The position numbers and the translations under genes were made by a program. Below, piece by piece: positions 7,012-13,725 of a stretch of 13,730 nt of DNA. The number at the start of each line of letters is the position of its first letter. Position 1 is the first letter of the stretch. Below the pieces are notes generated by a model, which saw only the letters and a program-made list of their open reading frames with translations, was not told the origin of the DNA and searched no databases. This stretch comes from Actinomycetota bacterium (GTDB taxonomy: Bacteria > Actinomycetota > Thermoleophilia > Solirubrobacterales > Thermoleophilaceae), in NCBI GenBank assembly GCA_005885165.1, contig VAXR01000103.1:2736-16465 (forward strand), given 5' to 3'.

Positions 7012-9768
7012 TCAACGCTTCGAGACCACGACGGCCACCTTGGCGTGCGGCCGCAGGACCTTGCCCGGCCTGGGCTTCTGCGAGATGACCCGTCCTGGCT
7101 TGCCCTTCGTCTTCTTGCGCTTCACCTTGCCGAGCTTGCAGTCGGCAGCCCTCAGCGCCTTCTTCGCCTTGCCGAGCTTCTTGCCCTTGAGCTTCGGCAC
7201 CACGCACTGCGGCTTCACCTTCACCACCGCACTCGTCGCGGTCGCGCTGCCGCCGAGGTTGTGGGCGGTCACCCGGCAGCTGACCGCGCGCCCCGCGTCC
7301 GCGCCGGCGAGCTTGTAACTCGACCGCGTGCCGCCGACAATCGGGATGCCGTTGCGAAGCCAGCGATACGCGAAGGCGAGCGGCGGGCTGCCCGTCCAGG
7401 TGCCTCTCGTGCACGCGAGCGTCTTGCCGACCTTGCCCGTGCCGGAGACCTTCGGCCGGACGTGGTTCGACGGCAGCGCGCTGAAGACGGCGATCTGGCT
7501 CTGGGGGAACAGGTCGAGCGTGGTAAAGGTCCCGCCGACCACGACCCCTCCCGCACCGTCAACTGCCAGCTTGGCGGCGCTCAAGTTGCTGACGTTTGGA
7601 TTCCAGGGCATGACCGTGCCGGTCGCGTCGTCGACAGCCGCGAGGCGATTGCGCGTCTGGTTGCCGTTGATCGAGTTCGGTCCGTTGAAGTTGCCGGCGA
7701 TGTAGACCGTTTGCCCCGATACCGCCAGCCCGAGTACGGAGTCACCCAGGTTCGGGTTCCAGCCGTTGACCGTTCCATTCGTGGCGTCGACCGCCGCCGC
7801 GTAGTTGCGGGTGATCGCGCCGTTGGCATTGACAGAGCCGGCCCCGTTGAAGCTGCCGCCGAGGTAGACCTTCGAGCCGGACAGCACCAGCGCGAACACC
7901 CTAGCGTTGAGGTTCGGATCCCAGCTGGGGTCGACGGTCCCGTTCGCGGTGTCGACCGCCGCCGCGTAGTTGCGGGTGATCGCGCCATTGGCGTTGACAG
8001 AGCCGGCCCCGTGGAAGAAGCCGCCGATGTAAACCTTCGAGCCGGACACCGCCAGCGCGAATGCCCTGTCCGTCAGGTTCGGGTCCCAGTTGGGATCTAC
8101 GGTCCCGTTCGTGGTGTCGACCGCGGCGGCGTAGTTGCGCGTTGTGTTGCCGTTGACCGAGTTCGGTCCGTGGAACAGGCCGCCGATGTAGACCCTCGAG
8201 CCCGACACGACCAGCGCGAGCGCGACGTCACTTAGGTTCGGGTTCCAGCCGTTGACGGCGCCGGTCGTCGCGTCGACCGCGGCCGCGCGGTTGCGGGTGA
8301 TCGCCATATTTCCGTTGATCGCGCCTGCCCCGCTGAACGAGCCGCCGAGGTAGACCGTCGAGCCCGAGACCGCCATCGAGTAGACCGCGCCGTTCACGTT
8401 CGGGTTCCAGGCCGTCGGCTTCCCGTCGGCCGGGTTCAGCGCGGCCGCACCGTTGCGAGAGACACCGCCGATCGACGAGAACAGCCCGCCTGCCCCGACC
8501 GTCGATCCCGACACCGCCAATGCGAACACGATGGAGTTGACGTTCGGGTTCCAGGCCGTGGCCGCGCCGCTGGTCGCGTCGACAGCCGCACGGCTGTTTC
8601 GCGTCAACGAGCCGTTGATCGAGTTCGGGCCGTTGAAGTCTCCACCCAGGTAGACGGTGCCGCCCGATGCCGCGATCGCGCGCACCGGGCCGTGCAGGTT
8701 CGGGTCCCAACCTGAATCGACCGTCCCGCTCGTCGGGTCGACAGCGGCCGCATAGTTGCGCGTGATCGCGCCGTTGCCGTTGACCGAGCCGGCCCCGTGG
8801 AAGAAGCCGCCGATGTAGACCTTCGAGCCCGACACCGCCAGCGCGAGGACGAAGTTGCTCAGGTTCGCGTCCCAGCCGGTGTCGATCCCGTTCGTGGTGT
8901 CGACAGCGGCCGCGTAGTTGCGTGTCGGCCCGCTCACCCCGTTGATCGAGTGCGCCCCGTTGAAGAATCCGCCGAGGTACACGGTCGAGCCGGAAACCGC
9001 CAGCGTGGCGACGATGCCGGTGACGTTGGGGTCCCAGTTCGGATCGACGGTCCCGTTCGTGGTGTCGACGGCGGCCGCCCGGTTGCGAGTCGTCGTGCCG
9101 TTGACCGCGTTCGGTCCGTTGAAGTAGCCGCCGATGTAGACCTTCGAGCCCGACGCCGCGAGTGCCTCGACTATGTCTTTGAGGTTCGGGTCCCAGCTCT
9201 TGACCGCGCCGGTGGTGGCGTCGACGGCGGCGGCGTAGTTGCGCGTCGCGGTCCCGTTGATCGAGTCTGCGCCGTTGAAGTCTCCGCCTATGTAGACGGT
9301 CGAGCCCGACTTCGCTAGCGCGCGCACCTTGTCGGCGGCGCTCGGGTGCCAGCCCGGATCCAGCGTCTTGTTGGCGCGGATGTGCGCCAAGTTCCCACGC
9401 GGTACCCCGCCAACGTGGGTGAAGCTGCCCCCGATGTAGAACCCGCCGGCTCCGTCCGAGACGGTGGCGTCGATCTCACCGTCTCCACCCGTGACAGGGG
9501 GAACCGCGGGGTCGTACTTGCCGGTCGTGGACGAGATCTCCGCAAACGGCCCGGTACGCGGCCCCACCTGGGTGAAGCCCCCGCCGAGGAAGATCCGGTT
9601 CGGCGTGCGCGCGATCGCGTTTACTGAGCCGTTCGTAACGTACGTCGTGTCCGGCGTCGAGCTGATGGCGGCGTTGGCCGCCGGGGCGGCCCCGAGCAGG
9701 ACGAGAGCCGCCCCTGCCGCTATCGCGCGCGTCCCGCTGCGGGCAAGATATGGGAAGCGAACCGGCAC
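7012..9768 (-). CDS. Large exported repeat protein: 14 blade-like repeats, Ig-like domain, C-terminal PASTA domain
   Basis: This 918-residue protein has a signal peptide at about 1-33 (LVLLGAAPAANA). It then has 14 repeats of about 48-55 residues centred on a VYIGGxF core near residues 60, 111, 159, 211, 264, 318, 373, 425, 473, 527, 580, 635, 689 and 743. Typical units also carry NGxxSING, TRNYAAAVD and WDPN. Fourteen units would suit two seven-bladed propellers; that is inference. Residues about 768-852 look like an Ig-like domain (YRWLRNGIPI, Cys786 and Cys831). Residues about 855-917 are a PASTA domain (VVPKLKGKKLGKAKKAL, then GRVISQKPRPG). PASTA modules bind peptidoglycan or muropeptides in some proteins, so anchoring at the wall is plausible. 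There is no kinase or transpeptidase domain. The start is GTG with GGAGG 7 nt upstream. Its 3' end lies 31 bp from the convergent bioA pseudogene. Confidence 0.9.
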   Translation of the reverse strand: MPVRFPYLARSGTRAIAAGAALVLLGAAPAANAAISSTPDTTYVTNGSVNAIARTPNRIFLGGGFTQVGPRTGPFAEISSTTGKYDPAVPPVTGGDGEIDATVSDGAGGFYIGGSFTHVGGVPRGNLAHIRANKTLDPGWHPSAADKVRALAKSGSTVYIGGDFNGADSINGTATRNYAAAVDATTGAVKSWDPNLKDIVEALAASGSKVYIGGYFNGPNAVNGTTTRNRAAAVDTTNGTVDPNWDPNVTGIVATLAVSGSTVYLGGFFNGAHSINGVSGPTRNYAAAVDTTNGIDTGWDANLSNFVLALAVSGSKVYIGGFFHGAGSVNGNGAITRNYAAAVDPTSGTVDSGWDPNLHGPVRAIAASGGTVYLGGDFNGPNSINGSLTRNSRAAVDATSGAATAWNPNVNSIVFALAVSGSTVGAGGLFSSIGGVSRNGAAALNPADGKPTAWNPNVNGAVYSMAVSGSTVYLGGSFSGAGAINGNMAITRNRAAAVDATTGAVNGWNPNLSDVALALVVSGSRVYIGGLFHGPNSVNGNTTRNYAAAVDTTNGTVDPNWDPNLTDRAFALAVSGSKVYIGGFFHGAGSVNANGAITRNYAAAVDTANGTVDPSWDPNLNARVFALVLSGSKVYLGGSFNGAGSVNANGAITRNYAAAVDATNGTVNGWNPNLGDSVLGLAVSGQTVYIAGNFNGPNSINGNQTRNRLAAVDDATGTVMPWNPNVSNLSAAKLAVDGAGGVVVGGTFTTLDLFPQSQIAVFSALPSNHVRPKVSGTGKVGKTLACTRGTWTGSPPLAFAYRWLRNGIPIVGGTRSSYKLAGADAGRAVSCRVTAHNLGGSATATSAVVKVKPQCVVPKLKGKKLGKAKKALRAADCKLGKVKRKKTKGKPGRVISQKPRPGKVLRPHAKVAVVVSKR
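7489..9636 (-). repeat. Intragenic array of 14 imperfect repeats of about 144-165 bp
   Basis: The coding repeats of the PASTA protein are still partly conserved at DNA level. For example, 36 bp at 7786-7821 are identical to 7951-7986, exactly 165 bp (55 codons) apart. A 32-bp run from 8000 is repeated from 8786, 786 bp (five units) apart, with further matches after it. Units at the two ends of the array are more diverged than the central ones. This pattern fits recent duplication or gene conversion inside the gene. Confidence 0.85.
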
Positions 9769-9775
9769 GCGAGTC

Positions 9776-9780
9776 CCTCC
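9776..9780 (-). promoter_or_regulatory. Shine-Dalgarno of the PASTA repeat protein
   Basis: On the minus strand GGAGG is followed by 7 nt and the GTG start at 9768. It supports this start and marks the gene as having a conventional leader. Confidence 0.65.
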
Positions 9781-9813
9781 ACGATTGGCCAGGGTTCCCT
9801 CCCCCGAGGCCGG

Positions 9814-9842
9814 ACCCTACACCCGTTTTGGGGCTGATGCAA
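9814..9842 (-). promoter_or_regulatory. Candidate sigma-70-type promoter of the PASTA repeat protein
   Basis: On the minus strand TTGCAT (9842-9837) and TAGGGT (9819-9814) are separated by exactly 17 nt. The -35 matches only its conserved TTG; the -10 fits TANNNT. A start near 9807 would leave a leader of about 40 nt carrying the GGAGG site. Confidence 0.42.
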
Positions 9843-9885
9843 TCCCTCTTCGACGGCCCGACGAGCCCCGCCGGGCCCCGCCGCG

Positions 9886-10077
9886 CTAGCCATCGAAGGG
9901 CTCGAAGTCGCGCTTGCGCGCGCCGCAGACCGGGCAGACCCAGTCGTCGGGGATCTGCTCGAACGGCGTCCCGGCCGGAACGCCGCCTTCGGGGTCGCCC
10001 TCGGCGGGGTCGTAGATGAACCCGCACGACTGGCACATCCAGAGCTGCCCTTGCTGCTGCTCGGTCCCCGCCTCCAT
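9886..10077 (-). CDS. Rubredoxin
   Basis: This 63-residue protein carries a single [Fe(Cys)4] site formed by CQSCG (Cys15, Cys18) and CPVCG (Cys48, Cys51). It has the usual rubredoxin interior: IYDPAEGDPEGGVPAGTPFEQIPDDWVCP, listed here by its key elements YDP, GDP, PAGTPF and PDDW (residues 22-46). Rubredoxins are small cytosolic one-electron carriers for alkane hydroxylases, oxygen/peroxide reductases and others; no such partner gene lies in the window. The frame is open upstream to 10251, but the ATG at 10077 gives the standard length and lies 8 nt after a TAACCT -10 with no Shine-Dalgarno. It is divergent from the NUDIX gene with 25 bp between starts. Confidence 0.93.
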   Translation of the reverse strand: MEAGTEQQQGQLWMCQSCGFIYDPAEGDPEGGVPAGTPFEQIPDDWVCPVCGARKRDFEPFDG

Positions 10078-10085
10078 CGGCCGAG

Positions 10086-10095
10086 AGGTTAACGT
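10086..10095. promoter_or_regulatory. Overlapping divergent -10 elements (bidirectional promoter)
   Basis: The 10 bp aggtTAacgt hold a plus-strand TAACGT (10090-10095), 7 nt before the ATG at 10103, and a minus-strand TAACCT (10091 down to 10086), 8 nt before the ATG at 10077. They share the TA at 10090-10091. The start codons are 25 bp apart. Architecture and spacing copy the site at 3419-3428 with the 7/8 spacers swapped. GTTAAC at the centre is itself a palindrome. Confidence 0.58.
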
Positions 10096-10102
10096 GGCGG
10101 CA

Positions 10103-10717
10103 ATGGAGGTCGACCGGCCAGGCCCCGGCGAGGAGCTGAACGAGGGCGAGGTCACCGAGCCGCGCCAGGCGGCCACCGCCATGGTCCTCCGCGACGGCGA
10201 AAGGGGGCTCGAGGTGCTGCTGGTCCGCCGCAACCCGGAGGCGAGGTTCATGGGCGGCGCCTGGGTCTTCCCGGGAGGGGCGGTGCACCCCGACGATGGC
10301 GATCACGCGCACGCCGCGTTGCGCGAGCTCCGCGAGGAGGCGGACATCGATCTGGCGGACGCCGGCGTCCTCGTCCCCTTCTCGCGCTGGATCACCCCGG
10401 CCGCGCTCAAGGTCCGCTTCGACACCCTCTTCTTCGTCGCCGGCGCGCCGCCCGGAACCGAGCCGCACGTCGACGGCGCGGAATGCGTCGACGCGCGCTG
10501 GATTCGGCCGCGCGACGCGCTCGACGCCTACGCAAGCGGCGAGCTGACGCTCGTGTTCCCGACCATCAAGCACCTCGAGCAGCTCGCCGAGCTCGAGTCG
10601 GTCGACGACGCGCTCGGCTCCGCCCGCTCGCGTGAGGTGACGGCCATCGAGCCGCGCGTCGTGGTCGGCGACAGCGGGGCGCGCGTCGTGCTGCCGGGCG
10701 AGCCGGGCTACGAATGA
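10103..10717 (+). CDS. NUDIX hydrolase (NUDT19-like group)
   Basis: This 204-residue protein has a NUDIX fold. GAWVFPGGAV (52-61) leads into the helix motif ALRELREEADI (72-82), which supplies the metal-binding REUxEE residues (Glu75, Glu78, Glu79). The first part of the box is not canonical: acidic residues D64, D65 and D67 stand where GX5E is expected, and the usual final Gly is Asp81. The lead-in VLLVRRNPEARFMGGAWVFPGG and later ITPAALKVRFDTLFFVA resemble NUDT19/RNA-pyrophosphohydrolase-like members acting on nucleotide or CoA diphosphates; the substrate is unknown. The ATG at 10103 is chosen because TAACGT lies 7 nt upstream. A GTG at 10094 with GAGAGG before it is a fair alternative, but it overlaps that -10. 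The frame also opens at 10016, inside the rubredoxin gene, which I reject. Confidence 0.9.
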   Translation: MEVDRPGPGEELNEGEVTEPRQAATAMVLRDGERGLEVLLVRRNPEARFMGGAWVFPGGAVHPDDGDHAHAALRELREEADIDLADAGVLVPFSRWITPAALKVRFDTLFFVAGAPPGTEPHVDGAECVDARWIRPRDALDAYASGELTLVFPTIKHLEQLAELESVDDALGSARSREVTAIEPRVVVGDSGARVVLPGEPGYE

Positions 10718-10756
10718 CCCGCAACGCCCGCGCAGGTTTGGGGTTCTAACGACGGG

Positions 10757-11521
10757 ATGAGGAAGCGGGGACTCGTCGCATCCCTCGTCGCCGCGGGGCT
10801 CCTGGTGGCGGCCGGCACTGTCGCGCTGGCCGTCACGAAGGTGGGCACCTCGGGCGGCGACGTGATCGCCGGAACGGACAAGCCCGACGCCATGTGGGGC
10901 GAGGACGGCAACGACCGGCTCATCGGCAAGGGCGGCAACGACTACCTAGAGAGCGGGCCCGGGTCGGACAAGCTCGACGGCGGGGCGGGCAACGACCTTG
11001 CGATCGCCGGCACCGGGAACGACACCGTGCTGCTCGGCCCCGGGAACGACGTGACCTACGCCGGGCCCGGCAACGACCAGGTGCTGGGGGAGGAGGGCAA
11101 CGACGTCCTCCTGGGGCAGGCGGGCAACGACCGCCTGTTCGGCGGGCCGGGCAGGGACCGGATCTACACGGGGACAGGCAACGACTACGCCGACGGCGGG
11201 TCCGGCAACGATCAGATCTTCGCCGACGCCGGCGCGAGCACGTTGGTCGGCGGCACCGGCAACGACCACATCACCGGCATCGGCGGGAGCTTCACGGTCG
11301 ACGCGGGCGGCGGCGACGACCAAGTGAAGCTCGGAGACGGGAACGACAGCGTCACAGGAGGCGCCGGCAAGGACCACATCTCGACGGGCGCGGGGAAGGA
11401 CACGGTCGACGTGGCGGACCATGTCCGCGACGTCGTGGACTGCGGCGCCGGCGACGACACGGTGCGCGCGGACGCGATCGACGTCCTGAAGAACTGCGAG
11501 CACGTGAAGATCGTCCAGTAG
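10757..11521 (+). CDS. Exported RTX-type calcium-binding repeat protein
   Basis: This 254-residue protein has an N-terminal signal peptide or anchor (RKRGLVASLVAAGLLVAAGTVALA). From about residue 32 to 216 it is almost wholly RTX nonapeptide repeats of the GGxGNDxUx type, for example GEDGNDRLIG, GGAGNDLAIA, GPGNDVTYA and GGSGNDQIF. These form a parallel beta-roll that folds on binding Ca2+. The tail DHVRDVVDCGAGDDTVRADA (221-240), then Cys247, is a closing pattern often seen in actinobacterial RTX proteins, with Cys229 and Cys247 able to pair. Classical RTX proteins use a C-terminal type I secretion signal, whereas this one shows a Sec-like N-terminus and no transporter nearby. No enzymatic domain is present, so a surface or matrix role is inference. 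It follows the NUDIX gene by 39 bp on the same strand. No clear Shine-Dalgarno precedes the ATG. Confidence 0.9.
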   Translation: MRKRGLVASLVAAGLLVAAGTVALAVTKVGTSGGDVIAGTDKPDAMWGEDGNDRLIGKGGNDYLESGPGSDKLDGGAGNDLAIAGTGNDTVLLGPGNDVTYAGPGNDQVLGEEGNDVLLGQAGNDRLFGGPGRDRIYTGTGNDYADGGSGNDQIFADAGASTLVGGTGNDHITGIGGSFTVDAGGGDDQVKLGDGNDSVTGGAGKDHISTGAGKDTVDVADHVRDVVDCGAGDDTVRADAIDVLKNCEHVKIVQ

Positions 11522-11540
11522 GCACGCAGCCCGGAGGCGG

Positions 11541-11546
11541 TATAAG
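11541..11546 (+). promoter_or_regulatory. -10 element (TATAAG) of the epimerase-like gene
   Basis: TATAAG matches TATAAT at 5 of 6 positions and ends exactly 6 nt before the GTG at 11553. A start 7 nt downstream of the hexamer would be the G of GTG, giving a leaderless mRNA. GGAGG at 11533-11537 is 15 nt from the start, too far for a normal Shine-Dalgarno. No -35 consensus is seen. Confidence 0.6.
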
Positions 11547-11552
11547 ACGGTC

Positions 11553-12581
11553 GTGCCCGCGCAGCAGGGCCTGACCGTAGCGGTGACCGGCCCGACCGGC
11601 GATCTCGGTATCGCCCTCGTCTCCGCGCTCGAGCGCTCGCGCCGGGTGAAGCGCATCGTCGGCATGGCGCGGCGGCCGTTCGACCCGAAGAGCCGCGGTT
11701 GGCGCAAGACCGAGTACCGGCAGGGCGACGTCCAGGACCGGGCGAGCGTCCGCGATGCCGTGCGCGGTGCGGACGTCGTGGTGCACCTCGCCTTCACCGT
11801 CCTCCAGGCCAGCGAGGCCACGCGGACGATCAACGTCGACGGCTCGCGCCACGTGTTCGAGGCGGCGGTCCGCGAGGGCGCCGAGCGCATCTGCTACGCG
11901 TCGAGCGTCGCCGCGTACGGGTTCTACGACGACAATCCGACGTGGCTGACCGAGGACGTGCCGGCGCGGGGTACCGCCGAGTTCCCGTATTCCGCCCACA
12001 AGGCGGAGGTGGAGAAGGTCCTCGGGGAGACGCTGGTCCGGACCGAGCGCACCCACGCGTGGATCTTCCGGCCCTGCATCGTCGCCGGCCCGAACGCCGA
12101 CACGTTCATGCGCCAGATCCCCTACTTCCAGCTCTCGGAGCGCCTGCCGGAGCCCGTGGGGCGCTTCCTCGCGAGCATGCCGGTGCTGAAGCCGGTGATC
12201 CCCGACGTCGGGCCGAAGTTCCAGCTCGTCCACGAGGACGACGTCGCCTCCGCGTTCGTGGCGGGCGTCCTCGGTCGCGGCTCGCCCGGCCCATACAACC
12301 TCGCGGCGCGCGGCCCGCTCACGATCGGCGACGTCGCGGACGTGCTCGGCTGGTACTCGTTCCCCGTCCCTGACGCGGCGCTTGAAGCGACGGCGGAGTT
12401 CCTGTCCCGCATCCCGGCGCTCCCGAGCGCGGTGTCGTGGCTGCACGCCGTGCGCACCCCTGTGCTCATGCGCACAACCCGCGCACAGAAGGAGCTCGGC
12501 TGGCGGCCGAAGCACACGGGCAAGGCCACGGTCAAGGAGATGATCGAGGCGTACCGCGCGGAGCGCGAGCCGGCGCCCTGA
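11553..12581 (+). CDS. NAD(P)-dependent epimerase/dehydratase-family protein (extended SDR)
   Basis: This 342-residue protein has a Rossmann fold of the extended SDR type. The nucleotide-binding loop is VTGPTGDLG (11-19), with GDVQD (58-62) and VVVHLAF (75-81) in the expected places after it. The active site shows Ser117/Ser118 in CYASSVAAYG and the YxxxK pair Tyr146/Lys150 in PYSAHKAE. Substrate-side elements include IFRPCIVAGP (171-180), VHEDDVASAF (226-235) and PYNLA (247-251). The C-terminus LGWRPKHTGKATVKEMIEAY is typical of sugar-nucleotide epimerase/dehydratase relatives. The family interconverts or reduces NDP-sugars, flavonoid-like or steroid substrates; which applies is unknown. There is no signal peptide. 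The GTG start is supported by the TATAAG just upstream. Its stop is 7 bp from the stop of the convergent dehydrogenase gene. Confidence 0.9.
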   Translation: MPAQQGLTVAVTGPTGDLGIALVSALERSRRVKRIVGMARRPFDPKSRGWRKTEYRQGDVQDRASVRDAVRGADVVVHLAFTVLQASEATRTINVDGSRHVFEAAVREGAERICYASSVAAYGFYDDNPTWLTEDVPARGTAEFPYSAHKAEVEKVLGETLVRTERTHAWIFRPCIVAGPNADTFMRQIPYFQLSERLPEPVGRFLASMPVLKPVIPDVGPKFQLVHEDDVASAFVAGVLGRGSPGPYNLAARGPLTIGDVADVLGWYSFPVPDAALEATAEFLSRIPALPSAVSWLHAVRTPVLMRTTRAQKELGWRPKHTGKATVKEMIEAYRAEREPAP

Positions 12582-12588
12582 CCGCGGC

Positions 12589-13725
12589 CTACTTCGACTT
12601 CAGGCGGTAGACATCGCCCTCGAGCGAGGCCAGGTAGACGTGCCCCGCGCCGTCCTGGCCGAAGGACGAGAGGCTGCGGACGCGCAGGCCCGTGTCGTGC
12701 TTCTTCCCGCGGTTCGGGCCGGCGAGGCGGGTCCTGTAGATCCGCGGGTTGCAGTTGTCGCCGTAGAGGTAGCGGCCCGCCAGGGCGGGCACCGAGCGGT
12801 CGCGCACGACGTAGCCGCCGATGATCGCGCAGTTGCCGTGCGAGTGGCTCGTCACGAGGACCGGCGGCACGTAGTGCGGCGCGTTGCCGGGCTTGAAGCG
12901 CGAGAAGCCCTCGAAGATGCTCCAGCCGTAGTTGGCGCCCGCTCGGCCGCGGCGCGCGAAGTCGACCTCCTCCCAGGTGTCCTGGCCAACGTCGGCGACC
13001 GCCATGTCGCCGGTCTTCTGATCGAATGAGAACCGGTACGGGTTCCGGAGCCCGTACGCCCAGATTTCCCCGCGCGTGCCGGACCTATGCGCGAACGGGT
13101 TTCCGGAGGGGATCGCGTAGCCGCCGCCGGGGCTCGGATCGATCCGGAGGACCTTCCCCAGAAGGGTGCCGAGGCTCTGGCCACGGCCGAACGGGTCCCC
13201 CTCGCTCCCGCCATCGCCGGGCGCCAGGTAGAGCATGTGGTCCGGCCCGATCTGGACCTGGCCGCCGTTGTGGTTCGGGAACTCGCTGTGGGCGATGCGG
13301 ATCACCTGGTGTCCGCTGTTCGGATCCGCGCGGTCGCCGCTCGAGGAGCGGCGGAACTGCATCACGCGGATGTCGCCGTTCCGCGCCGTGAAGTACACGT
13401 AGAAGCGCCCGGTGGACCGGTAGTTCGACGCGAACGCCATCGACAGGAGCCCCTGCTCCCCGCCGAACCCCACCAGCCCGGAGATGTCGAGGAACGGCCG
13501 GCTCAGCTTGTGGCGGCCCTTCAGCACGCGGATCTGCCCGGCCTGCTCGACCACGAACAGACGCTTGCCGTCCCCGGGCGCGGCCGCCACGTAGGTGGGC
13601 GAATCGAACGTCCCGATCCTCACCAGCCGCACGCCGCTCTGGGCTCCATCGGCGCCGCCCCCGCAGGCCGCGATCGCCGCGGCGGCGCAGGCGACCGCGA
13701 TCGCTACGCGTGCAGGGGTACGCAT
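12589..13725 (-). CDS. PQQ-dependent sugar dehydrogenase-family lipoprotein (soluble GDH/Asd-like beta-propeller)
   Basis: This 378-residue protein begins with a lipoprotein signal ending in the lipobox IAAC (Cys21), so it should be anchored on the outer face of the membrane. The rest matches the six-bladed PQQ sugar dehydrogenase (soluble GDH, YliI/HHIP-like) family: FVVEQAGQIRVL, GGEQGLLSMAF (88-98), PNHNGGQVQIGPDHMLYLAPGDGG (key residues His152 and Asp171), GTLLGKVLRIDP (186-197), IWAYGLRNPYRFSFD (221-235) and ADVGQDTWEEV (244-254) with GANYGW. His152, Arg227 and Gln248 fit the known PQQ and substrate contacts of soluble GDH. It is expected to oxidise an aldose or other sugar outside the cell using PQQ and Ca2+; no PQQ biosynthesis gene is present here. 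The ATG lies 5 nt from the window edge, so its promoter is not visible. Confidence 0.92.
   Translation of the reverse strand: MRTPARVAIAVACAAAAIAACGGGADGAQSGVRLVRIGTFDSPTYVAAAPGDGKRLFVVEQAGQIRVLKGRHKLSRPFLDISGLVGFGGEQGLLSMAFASNYRSTGRFYVYFTARNGDIRVMQFRRSSSGDRADPNSGHQVIRIAHSEFPNHNGGQVQIGPDHMLYLAPGDGGSEGDPFGRGQSLGTLLGKVLRIDPSPGGGYAIPSGNPFAHRSGTRGEIWAYGLRNPYRFSFDQKTGDMAVADVGQDTWEEVDFARRGRAGANYGWSIFEGFSRFKPGNAPHYVPPVLVTSHSHGNCAIIGGYVVRDRSVPALAGRYLYGDNCNPRIYRTRLAGPNRGKKHDTGLRVRSLSSFGQDGAGHVYLASLEGDVYRLKSK

Noticed and set aside
6563..7318. Apparent C-terminal continuation of the bioA frame
   Set aside because: After 6562 this frame gives Arg/Ala-rich nonsense, then runs antisense through the PASTA gene; the true bioA C-terminus is in another frame.
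7489..9636. Regular repeats resembling a CRISPR or tandem satellite
   Set aside because: The units are in-frame coding repeats of about 50-55 codons without constant spacers.
9855..9877. GGCCCG...CGGGCC hairpin just downstream of the rubredoxin stop
   Set aside because: It is placed well for a terminator but has no T tract on the minus strand, and such stems arise easily at this GC content; too weak to call.
10946..11890. Minus-strand 314-codon frame across the RTX and epimerase genes
   Set aside because: It is the complement of RTX repeats and SDR coding sequence; its valine-rich repeats only mirror the nonapeptides.
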